Source: JABDOU01 sp041609995 (GTDB lineage Bacteria; Actinomycetota; Acidimicrobiia; Spongiisociales; SHLN01). Taken from it: a DNA stretch of 35,830 nucleotides. Under the pieces are notes generated by a model. The model was not told the origin of the DNA. It did no database searches and saw nothing but the letters and a program-made list of their open reading frames with translations. Within the stretch, counting starts at the first letter, position 1. Each line of letters opens with the position of its first letter. The stretch is from assembly GCA_041609995.1 (NCBI GenBank), contig JBFIPU010000015.1, forward strand, positions 1 to 35,830. Direction: 5' to 3'. This document shows, in pieces, positions 29,737 to 35,830 of the stretch. A program made the position numbers and the translations under genes.

Positions 29737-31832
29737 TGCTGGCTCAGGTCACACCCGACAAGAGCATTTGGGACAACACGATCCTGGACCAGTGGGAGAT
29801 CCCGTTCGGTGCCTGGATGGATCAGGCGGTCGACTGGATCGCCGTCAATCTGCAACAGTTGTTGGGTTGGATCGAGGCGCCTTTCCAGTGGCTGATCAAT
29901 CTGCTGGTTCGCGACTTCCTCGCCGAAATCTCCTGGGTATGGGTCGTGCTCGGGATGGCCTTGATCGCGTCACTCGTTCGCAATATCAAGGTCGGATTCT
30001 TCGTCGGTGGTGCTTTGGCAATCTGTGGTCTGCTGGGCAACGCCTATTGGATCGAGACTGCCCGGACCATCGGTTTCATCGCAGTGGCCGTGATCCTGTG
30101 CGTGATCATCGGTATCCCGATCGGCATCATGTCCGGGCGCTTCGACAGCATCTGGCAGGTGGTGCGCCCCGTACTGGACGCCATGCAGGTTGTCCACTCG
30201 TTCGTGTACATGCTGCCGTTCATCTTCTTCTGGGGCATCGGCGAGGTCTCGGCCACGATGGTGACCATGATCTTCGCCCTTCCTCCCCTGATCCGCCTGA
30301 CGAACCTCGGCATCAGACAAGTTCCCGGCGACGTCGTGGAGGCGAGCCGCGCCTACGGAGCCTCTGAGCTGCGCGTACTGACCGACGTCCAGTTACCGCT
30401 GGCGCGGCCTGCCATCATGACCGGAATCAACCAGACGTTGCTTCTGGCCATCTCGATGCTGGGGATTGCCGCAATCATGGGTGCGGGCGGCCTCGGCCGG
30501 CTTCTCTTCCGGGCCCTCTCCAACCAGGACGTCGCTCTGGCCGCATCCGCCGGATTGGCGTTCTTCCTCGTCGCAGTTGTACTCGACCGCATGAGCCAGC
30601 GGGAAGGAGACGGCAGCAATCTCTTCCGCCGCATTCACCAGGCCTGGGCACATCGCCGTGACCCGGAAGCGCTTCTGCCAGAAGCAGACGACGAGGCCGC
30701 CATCACGGTGTACAAGCAAGTCGACCGCTATGCGCCTCGTACCAGCAACGAGGTGGCGCCCATGCTCGTCACTGTCGCCGGGGCCGTCGTCGCCGCTGTG
30801 GCCGTGTTCCTGCCGTGGACCTCGGATGCCGGCAAGATCAGCGCTTTCGGCCGTCGAGAAGACCAGGACCTCACCGGCGAGACGTTCAACGGCCTCGCAC
30901 TTTCGGGAGGGTCCTGGTTTGGCATCATCCTCCTTCTGCTTGCCATCTTCGTCGTCGCCGCAGTCGTGTCGGCATGGCGCTCGCCTGGTCAGGGGCCGCG
31001 ATGGCTCACAACCGACGGCGCCGTGATCGGATCGATCGGCATCTTCCTGCTGTCCTTGTCCCATCTGCTGGCCGGAACCTTCTTCCTGGCCAACGATCCC
31101 GGAACCGGCAACGGTGTGATTCTCGCCGTAGTGGGAGGAATCATCGCCACCGTCGGTTCATTCCTTTGGATCAGGGTCGCCGATCATTCCCCCCTCCACC
31201 CACTCAGCGCCGATATTGCGTGGGGTCGCGTGATCGGCGTTGGCATCGCCGTCGTCGTCCTCATCGTCGGAATGTTCTCGGGCTGGAGCTTCGACGGTCG
31301 CCAGGACGTCGTCATCACCCCGGAGCTGCAAGCCCAGATCGATATCCTCCAGCAAGAAGCACGCGACAACCCGGCTGATGCCGGACCAATCGCTGCCCGC
31401 CTCTCGGCCTTGATGGCCGAAGCCCAGGCCAGCGGTGCCGTGGTGACCGACGGCATCAGCGGCGAAGGTCCGCAGTTCGGCATCTGGACGACCCTCGCCG
31501 GGCTGGTGGCTCTGGGCACCACGCTCCTGGCGGCCGGCGCATTCGGGCGGAGCGAGCGCAAGCAGTGGGTCTGGAGCGCCGTCACCGCCGGCCTCGGCAC
31601 CGGCATTGCTTTGGTACCTATCGCCTGGATCGCGACGCACGTGCGATCGGCCAATCCCAACTACAACAGCGGGATCGGGGCCTTCCTCGCCATGTTGGCC
31701 GGCGTGTTCATCCTGGCCTCGACAATGAGCGTGCTCAAGGAATTCCGCCGCTCGAAGGTGTACGAAGACGACGGCGGCCCGGACGTGGCCGAAGTCGAGC
31801 CCGTGGGGGAGCCCATCGACGTCACCGTTTGA
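29736..31832 (+). CDS. proW: glycine betaine ABC transporter permease with long C-terminal membrane extension
   Basis: This 698-residue membrane protein is about twice the usual ProW length. Residues 1-295 are a ProW/OpuAB permease with TM segments near 65-80, 85-101, 110-132, 150-168, 175-190 and 235-285, and an EAA loop VVEASRAYGASELRVLTDVQ (200-219). From about 340 onward there is an extra domain of roughly eight TM helices (343-362, 394-414, 430-450, 460-478, 498-513, 583-603, 615-633, 646-664). A soluble, Ala/Gln/Asp-rich segment (525-580) lies between helices five and six. The tail is acidic. The ATG at 29736 overlaps the proV stop by one base; a GTG at 29733 is an alternative. Confidence 0.93.
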   Translation: MLAQVTPDKSIWDNTILDQWEIPFGAWMDQAVDWIAVNLQQLLGWIEAPFQWLINLLVRDFLAEISWVWVVLGMALIASLVRNIKVGFFVGGALAICGLLGNAYWIETARTIGFIAVAVILCVIIGIPIGIMSGRFDSIWQVVRPVLDAMQVVHSFVYMLPFIFFWGIGEVSATMVTMIFALPPLIRLTNLGIRQVPGDVVEASRAYGASELRVLTDVQLPLARPAIMTGINQTLLLAISMLGIAAIMGAGGLGRLLFRALSNQDVALAASAGLAFFLVAVVLDRMSQREGDGSNLFRRIHQAWAHRRDPEALLPEADDEAAITVYKQVDRYAPRTSNEVAPMLVTVAGAVVAAVAVFLPWTSDAGKISAFGRREDQDLTGETFNGLALSGGSWFGIILLLLAIFVVAAVVSAWRSPGQGPRWLTTDGAVIGSIGIFLLSLSHLLAGTFFLANDPGTGNGVILAVVGGIIATVGSFLWIRVADHSPLHPLSADIAWGRVIGVGIAVVVLIVGMFSGWSFDGRQDVVITPELQAQIDILQQEARDNPADAGPIAARLSALMAEAQASGAVVTDGISGEGPQFGIWTTLAGLVALGTTLLAAGAFGRSERKQWVWSAVTAGLGTGIALVPIAWIATHVRSANPNYNSGIGAFLAMLAGVFILASTMSVLKEFRRSKVYEDDGGPDVAEVEPVGEPIDVTV

Positions 31833-31915
31833 CCAGTCCCAACCCACTGGCAAATACTGGAGTAACCCCTAGCGATAAGAACACAACCCCATGTAATGTG
31901 GCTGAGGCTCAAATC

Positions 31916-31929
31916 TGCACCAGTGTGCA
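31916..31929. promoter_or_regulatory. TGCAC-CAGT-GTGCA dyad upstream of proX
   Basis: A perfect inverted repeat with 5-bp arms and a 4-bp spacer lies 42 nt before the proX ATG, in the 139-bp gap after proW. It is a candidate operator or short mRNA hairpin. A smaller repeat CCAGT/ACTGG (31833-31850) follows the proW stop. Confidence 0.3.
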
Positions 31930-31971
31930 TGTATTCAGCCCGAGGACCCAAGAAAGGGAGAACACGAAACT

Positions 31972-33162
31972 ATGAGAAAGAACAGGTTGATCCTGTTGCT
32001 GGTGGCCCTAGCGCTCGTCGCAGCCGCCTGCGGCGGGAGCACCACCGAGGAACCAGAGGCTGAAACCCCGGCCGAGACCACGGCGACCACGGTCGCTGCC
32101 ATGGAAGAAGAGGAAACGCCGATGGAAGAGCCGATGGCTCTACCGGGAGAAGGCGTTTCGGTCACCATGGCCCGCGCCGACTGGTCGACCGGCTATTTCC
32201 AGGCCGCCGTCTACCAGCAGCTGCTCGAAGAGCTCGGCTACCAGGTGTCGGACCCGGCAGATCTCGAGCTAGGCCCATCATTGGCGTACTTGTCGATGGC
32301 CCAGGGCGACTTCGACTTCTGGGTCAACAGCTGGTACCCAGGCCACCGCAGCTGGTGGGAGCCAGAACTGCCGGATGGAACGAAGGTCGGTGACCACCTC
32401 GAGATCGTCGGTGAGGAGATGATCGCAGGCGGCCTCCAGGGCTACCTGGTTACCAAGTCGTTCGCTGATGAGTTCGGCATCACGCACCTGGACCAGATCA
32501 ACGATGATCCGGCGATCTTGGCTGCGTTCGATGCCGCCGATCCGGTGCCCGGCAACGGAATCGCCGATATCTACGGCTGCCAGGAGAGCTGGACGTGTGA
32601 CAACATCATCACCGAGCAGATCGCTGTCTCGGGTTGGGAAAATGTCCAGCAAGTGATCGCCGGATACGACGCTATGGTCGCCGAGGCAATCGGCAAGGCC
32701 AACAATGGCGAGCCCATGGTGATCTACACCTGGACGCCCAGCGCCTACATCACCGAGATGCGCCCCGGCGACAACGTCGTCTGGCTGGCGGTTGAGGAAG
32801 TCATCGACGGTTCCAACGTCAGTGGCCAGGACGGTGGTGAGGAATACAGCCAGCTGCCCGGTACCGCCAACATCGGTCCCGATCAGTGCCCGGCAGCCGC
32901 TTCCGGCGATTGCCAGCTCGGCTGGGTCGCCGCTGACATCCAGGTGACCGGCAACAAGGAATTCCTGGACGCCAACCCGGCGGCCAAGGAACTGCTGGCT
33001 CAGGTCCAGCTGCCGATCATCGACGTGTCGCTTGCGAACGTCGAGCAGTCGAACGGCAAGGACAGCAACGAGGACATCCAGCAGCTTGCCGCTGACTGGA
33101 TCGCTGCCAACCGTGCAACGGTTGACGGCTGGCTCAACGCTGCCATCGCAGCCGCCGGCTAA
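31972..33162 (+). CDS. proX: glycine betaine/proline-type ABC transporter substrate-binding lipoprotein
   Basis: This 396-residue protein has signal MRKNRLILLLVALALVAAAC, lipid-anchored, followed by a Glu/Thr/Met-rich linker (about 24-58). The OpuAC-type domain begins VSVTMARADWSTGYFQ. It has FDFWVNSWYPGHRSWWEP (about residues 115-132), with aromatic residues of the kind that form the Trp box for trimethylammonium groups in ProX. A Cys pair (GCQESWTC) and a second pair (DQCPAA, GDCQLGW) may form disulfides. AAAGGGAG precedes the ATG. It is the third transporter gene and ends with a strong hairpin. Betaine is the expected ligand; carnitine or choline is possible given the neighbouring genes. 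Confidence 0.94.
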   Translation: MRKNRLILLLVALALVAAACGGSTTEEPEAETPAETTATTVAAMEEEETPMEEPMALPGEGVSVTMARADWSTGYFQAAVYQQLLEELGYQVSDPADLELGPSLAYLSMAQGDFDFWVNSWYPGHRSWWEPELPDGTKVGDHLEIVGEEMIAGGLQGYLVTKSFADEFGITHLDQINDDPAILAAFDAADPVPGNGIADIYGCQESWTCDNIITEQIAVSGWENVQQVIAGYDAMVAEAIGKANNGEPMVIYTWTPSAYITEMRPGDNVVWLAVEEVIDGSNVSGQDGGEEYSQLPGTANIGPDQCPAAASGDCQLGWVAADIQVTGNKEFLDANPAAKELLAQVQLPIIDVSLANVEQSNGKDSNEDIQQLAADWIAANRATVDGWLNAAIAAAG

Positions 33163-33182
33163 CCAAACCAACGAGCAAACTG

Positions 33183-33210
33183 GAAACGGCGTCCGTAAGG
33201 GCGCCGTTTC
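33183..33210 (+). terminator. strong intrinsic terminator after proX
   Basis: GAAACGGCGTCC pairs with GGGCGCCGTTTC (one T-G wobble) to form a 12-bp stem closed by a GTAA tetraloop of the GNRA class, followed by TGTTTG. This is the best terminator in the window and marks the end of the proVWX block. Confidence 0.85.
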
Positions 33211-33270
33211 TGTTTGCCCAGAGACAGGACTTGACGCGACGTCTAGCATCGCGCCGGAAGAAAGGACACC

Positions 33271-33813
33271 ATGCACATTCTCGTTGCCACCGATGGAACG
33301 CTCGACGCCGATAGGGCGGCTGATGCCGTGGCTCGGTGGCATACCGATGGCGACAAGGTGACCATCCTCACCGTCATGAACATCCCCGGCGAATTTTTCA
33401 GTGGGCTTCGCGACAGCGGCGTTGCGGCAGCCGCAGCCATCGCCTATGAGGCAGGTCAGGGAATCGGCGATCGCGCCGCCGAACAGCTCGCCAAACCGCA
33501 TCCGGTGCAGAAGAACCCGGCCATGGAGTCCCCGGTGCTGAATGCGCTGGCCAAGGCGGCACACGAGCGAACAGATTCAATCGTCAAGGCGCTCGACCGG
33601 CGCGGCGTGAAAGCAGAGGCGAAATGGCTGGCGGCCGACAACAAGACTGCCCGTTCGATTCTGTCGGCGATTGCCCTGCACGACACCGAGCTGCTCGTCA
33701 TCGGGAGCCATGGCGCCGGCCGGTTCGAGGGTCTACTGGGCTCGACCGGCACCAAGCTCGTCCGCCGCTCCCCCGCCTCAGTACTCGTGATCCGCAACGA
33801 AGCCGAGCAGTAG
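33271..33813 (+). CDS. universal stress protein (UspA family)
   Basis: This 180-residue single-domain Usp starts MHILVATDGTLDADRAADAV, the ATP-site strand and Asp. A long insert runs through residues 45-95 (GVAAAAAIAYEAGQGIGD, AKPHPVQKNP), and the protein ends with ELLVIGSHGAGRFEGLLGST and SPASVLVIR. The phosphate-binding motif G-x2-G-x9-G-S/T is kept except that the second spacer is eight residues. GAAAGGA precedes the ATG. It follows the proX terminator by 60 bp and so probably has its own promoter (a GAGACA/TAGCAT pair with 17-bp spacing, 33221-33249, is a weak candidate). A stress role next to an osmolyte transporter is plausible. Confidence 0.9.
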   Translation: MHILVATDGTLDADRAADAVARWHTDGDKVTILTVMNIPGEFFSGLRDSGVAAAAAIAYEAGQGIGDRAAEQLAKPHPVQKNPAMESPVLNALAKAAHERTDSIVKALDRRGVKAEAKWLAADNKTARSILSAIALHDTELLVIGSHGAGRFEGLLGSTGTKLVRRSPASVLVIRNEAEQ

Positions 33814-33821
33814 TCGAGCGC

Positions 33822-34190
33822 TCAGCCGGCCTCAGGGTCGAATTGGTGCACCCCGAACAGCAAACCGGCCGGGTCCTTGCAGTAGGCGTTCCAACCGATC
33901 TGTGGGATCGCGTGCTTCTCGACCACGATCTCACCACCGGCTCCCACGATCGCCCGCAATGTGGCATCGATGTCGTCGACCTGCAGCGTGTTGACAGTCC
34001 GGGGCTCGCCATCGATTGACGCCATGATGGCGCCGTCGATCCCAGGTGTGACCTCCGGTCCCGTCGTGACGAGGTGGTACTCCTGGGGGCCTTCCCAGGC
34101 ATTGACCTCCCAATCGAACACTTCCTTGAAGAAGTCGATCGACTTGTCAGGATCGGGCGAGTTGAACTCAAAGTGAACCGTGCGTGCCAC
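33822..34190 (-). CDS. VOC family (glyoxalase/bleomycin-resistance-like) protein
   Basis: This 122-residue protein has one VOC unit with two beta-alpha-beta-beta-beta repeats: TVHFEFNSPDPDKSIDFFKE, VFDWEV, then NTLQVDDIDATLRAIVGAGG and FGVHQFDP. Proteins of this size dimerise and hold a metal or small hydrophobic ligand between halves. The GTG at 34190 is preceded by AGGAGG at 4-nt spacing, which decides the start; open frame continues upstream without family features. It diverges from the SDR gene and is convergent with the Usp gene, 8 bp away. Substrate unknown. Confidence 0.85.
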   Translation of the reverse strand: MARTVHFEFNSPDPDKSIDFFKEVFDWEVNAWEGPQEYHLVTTGPEVTPGIDGAIMASIDGEPRTVNTLQVDDIDATLRAIVGAGGEIVVEKHAIPQIGWNAYCKDPAGLLFGVHQFDPEAG

Positions 34191-34270
34191 TCCGCCTCCT
34201 TCCTGCCCTGACACGGTAGCGGAGGCCTCGAGCGAAGCAGGGTTCCCGATCTTGGCCACCGACCGACGAC

Positions 34271-34276
34271 TAGGTT
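34271..34276 (+). promoter_or_regulatory. -10 hexamer TAGGTT upstream of the SDR gene
   Basis: TAGGTT fits TANNNT and would give a leader of about 17 nt carrying AAGGAG (34287-34292) ahead of ATG 34300. Confidence 0.35.
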
Positions 34277-34299
34277 TGGCGCGTCGAAGGAGAACACCA

Positions 34300-35250
34300 A
34301 TGCCTTGGTCAGCTACCGATATTCCAGACCAGACCGGCCGGGTGGCCGTGGTCACGGGTGCCAATGGGGGCCTCGGCCTGGAGACGGCACGAGAGCTCGC
34401 CCGCAAGGGTGCCCACGTCATCATTGCTGCTCGCAACATGGAGAAGGCGGCTGCCGCCGAGTCGGACATCAAGAGCGAGTTGCCCGACGCCAAGGTCGAC
34501 GTCCGCAGCCTGGATCTGGCGTCACTCGAGTCGATCAGAACGTTCGCGGCCGAGGTCATAGCAGATCATGACAAGATCGATCTGCTGTTCAACAACGCAG
34601 GGGTGATGGCCACCCCGGAATGGGAGACTGCCGACGGTTTCGAGATGCAGTTCGGAACCAATCATCTGGGGCACTTCTATCTCACCTATCTACTGCTCCC
34701 ATCGATGCTTGGGGCCGGCGGCGCCCGCATCGTCAACACCACCTCGACAGCTCGATTCAGCGCAGGCAAATACGACCTCGACAATCCACACAACCGGGGC
34801 GGTGGGTACGACCCGTGGGTCGCCTATGGATACTCCAAGTTGGCGAATGTCCACTTCACGCTCGAGTTGAATGACCGGCTGGAGGCGGCCGGTTCCGATG
34901 TCACCGTCTACGCGGCTGATCCCGGCTTCTCGAACACCGACCTGCAATCGGCCAGCGTGCGTAATCACCCCGAACAGAGCCGGCACCAGTTCTTCGCGAA
35001 GTGGGTCCCGCGCATCGGTCAGTCGGCCGCCATGGGAGCCCTCCCCCAACTGCGGGCGGGCACCGATCCAGATGTCGCAGGCGGCACGCTCTGGCGTCCC
35101 CAGTGGGTCATCCGGGGCGCTCCGGTTCAGGGCAAGATCGGGGAAAGACTCTCCAAGCCCGCAGATCTGAGGAAGCTGTGGGAGGTATCCGAACGCGAGC
35201 TCGACATCCAGTGGGACGTGGGCGACATGGTCGAAAAAGCAAACGCCTGA
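34300..35250 (+). CDS. short-chain dehydrogenase/reductase
   Basis: This 316-residue NAD(P)-dependent oxidoreductase has the cofactor motif TGANGGLG (19-26), NNAG (98-101), the catalytic Ser near S149 (NTTSTARF) and the Y176-x3-K180 pair (YGYSK). RAARN-like basic residues after strand two (AARNMEKA) suggest NADPH. The region VTVYAADPGFSNTDL and a C-terminal extension (QWVIRGAPVQGK) place it with retinol-dehydrogenase or WWOX-like SDRs common in actinobacteria. AAGGAG lies 7 nt before the ATG. The substrate cannot be told and no neighbour points to one. Confidence 0.9.
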   Translation: MPWSATDIPDQTGRVAVVTGANGGLGLETARELARKGAHVIIAARNMEKAAAAESDIKSELPDAKVDVRSLDLASLESIRTFAAEVIADHDKIDLLFNNAGVMATPEWETADGFEMQFGTNHLGHFYLTYLLLPSMLGAGGARIVNTTSTARFSAGKYDLDNPHNRGGGYDPWVAYGYSKLANVHFTLELNDRLEAAGSDVTVYAADPGFSNTDLQSASVRNHPEQSRHQFFAKWVPRIGQSAAMGALPQLRAGTDPDVAGGTLWRPQWVIRGAPVQGKIGERLSKPADLRKLWEVSERELDIQWDVGDMVEKANA

Positions 35251-35335
35251 CCCGCCGTTGTCGGGACCGACGAGCCCAAGCCCGACCGCCGCCGACCAAC
35301 GATCCGACCATCTGGTAGAAGACGGGGGCCTTTGG

Positions 35336-35341
35336 TATGGT
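35336..35341 (+). promoter_or_regulatory. -10 hexamer TATGGT, leaderless start
   Basis: TATGGT lies 7 nt before the GTG at 35349. This supports the GTG over the ATG at 35337 as the start of the last gene. Confidence 0.38.
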
Positions 35342-35348
35342 GGCCATC

Positions 35349-35830
35349 GTGCGGCGGTGGGGAATTTGGACGGGTTCGTGGGCGATCCTTCTTGTGGGGG
35401 TCGTGGTGACTGCTGCCTGCAGCCTCGAACCCGAACCGACCGGCACCACGCCCTACGATCCTGAAGCCCCGCCAGATCGCGTCACCACGACCACCGCCGC
35501 CCAGCCCGGCTCCACGCTCGAGACCAGGCAACCCGGCCGTCTCACCCCAGACGCCGCCCGAAAGGCTGAGCTGGAGGACATCGTCGCCCAACACCTGCTC
35601 CAGTCGTTCACCGCGCTCCACGACGGCGACGAGGCCGGCTTCCGAGCCACGCTCTACGACGATTTCGCCTGGGACAACGTCGACGGTGAACGGGCCCTCT
35701 CCTCCGAGCTCGGACTGAGTGGTCCTCCCTCGATGCCCGAGGTGACGATCGGCACCATTCACCTCGACCAGGGCGATTGTTTCGTCGCCGACATCGAGTT
35801 CCAGATTCCCGAGCGCTCCCAATCCGACGA
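35349..35830 (+). CDS. lipoprotein of unknown function, C-terminus beyond the window
   Basis: The visible 160 codons begin with a lipoprotein signal (RRWGIWTGSWAILLVGVVV then TAACSLEP). A Thr/Pro-rich linker and a soluble part follow, containing DAARKAELEDIVAQHLLQSF, DEAGFRATLYDDFAWDNV and VTIGTIHLDQGDCFVADIEF. The helix-then-strands order with a Trp recalls SnoaL/NTF2-like or other small lipid-anchored sensor domains, but no family can be named. The GTG at 35349 fits a leaderless start; the ATG at 35337 would add four residues. The C-terminus is cut off. Confidence 0.72.
   Translation, partial: MRRWGIWTGSWAILLVGVVVTAACSLEPEPTGTTPYDPEAPPDRVTTTTAAQPGSTLETRQPGRLTPDAARKAELEDIVAQHLLQSFTALHDGDEAGFRATLYDDFAWDNVDGERALSSELGLSGPPSMPEVTIGTIHLDQGDCFVADIEFQIPERSQSD

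Noticed and set aside
32278..33564. Minus-strand 428-codon frame opposite proX
   Set aside because: Runs through the proX gene and its terminator; no domain or start signal.
35127..35822. Minus-strand 231-codon frame at the right edge
   Set aside because: The plus strand has a convincing lipoprotein signal and linker here; the minus frame also crosses the SDR end.

Overview
The window is GC-rich and densely coded, with short intergenic gaps. It looks like chromosomal DNA of an actinobacterium, probably of the Acidimicrobiia (Ilumatobacter-like) type. The signs are lipoprotein solute-binding proteins with Thr/Ala/Glu/Asp-rich linkers after the lipobox, a DUF222/HNH (13E12-type) gene, CHAD and DUF2855 proteins, and several starts with no Shine-Dalgarno but a TANNNT -10 hexamer 6-7 nt upstream, as in actinobacterial leaderless mRNAs. 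The taxon is an inference. I see no rRNA, tRNA, CRISPR array or complete insertion sequence.

Region 1 (1-11850) is an alpha-galactoside uptake and catabolism locus. A truncated lipoprotein binding protein and a GH97 glycosidase lie on the minus strand. Divergent from them are a DeoR-type regulator, two MalF/MalG-type permeases, a sugar-binding lipoprotein, an FG-GAP/ASPIC-UnbV lipoprotein, a GH36 alpha-galactosidase, galT and galK. The genes would import galactosides, release galactose and feed it into the Leloir pathway. No transporter ATPase and no galE are present.

Region 2 (11847-22003) opens with a CHAD protein and a small PH-like membrane protein. It is then filled by a minus-strand cluster running from 21916 down to 13380: BKACE (CdhC-like), PEBP-like protein, an L-carnitine dehydrogenase/thioesterase fusion (CdhA-CdhB), a two-TM protein, acyl-CoA dehydrogenase, isocitrate lyase/PEP mutase-family protein, NDP-forming acyl-CoA synthetase, TfoX-N protein and a CaiD-like hydratase. 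Read together, these encode a plausible aerobic route from gamma-butyrobetaine/crotonobetaine through L-carnitine to glycine betaine plus acetoacetate. This is the most interesting system in the window.

Region 3 (21979-26432) is mixed: a Nudix gene, a short remnant of a TauE/SafE-like exporter cut off next to a DUF222/HNH gene, a DUF2855 protein, a class II aldolase-family protein and a second Nudix gene.

Region 4 (26442-33210) continues the quaternary-amine theme with choline dehydrogenase (betA), a 100-residue unknown protein, and a ProV/ProW/ProX glycine betaine transporter whose permease carries a roughly 400-residue multi-TM extension. A strong hairpin with a GTAA loop ends this block. 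Region 5 (33271-35830) holds a universal stress protein, a VOC protein, a short-chain dehydrogenase and the start of a lipoprotein cut by the window end.
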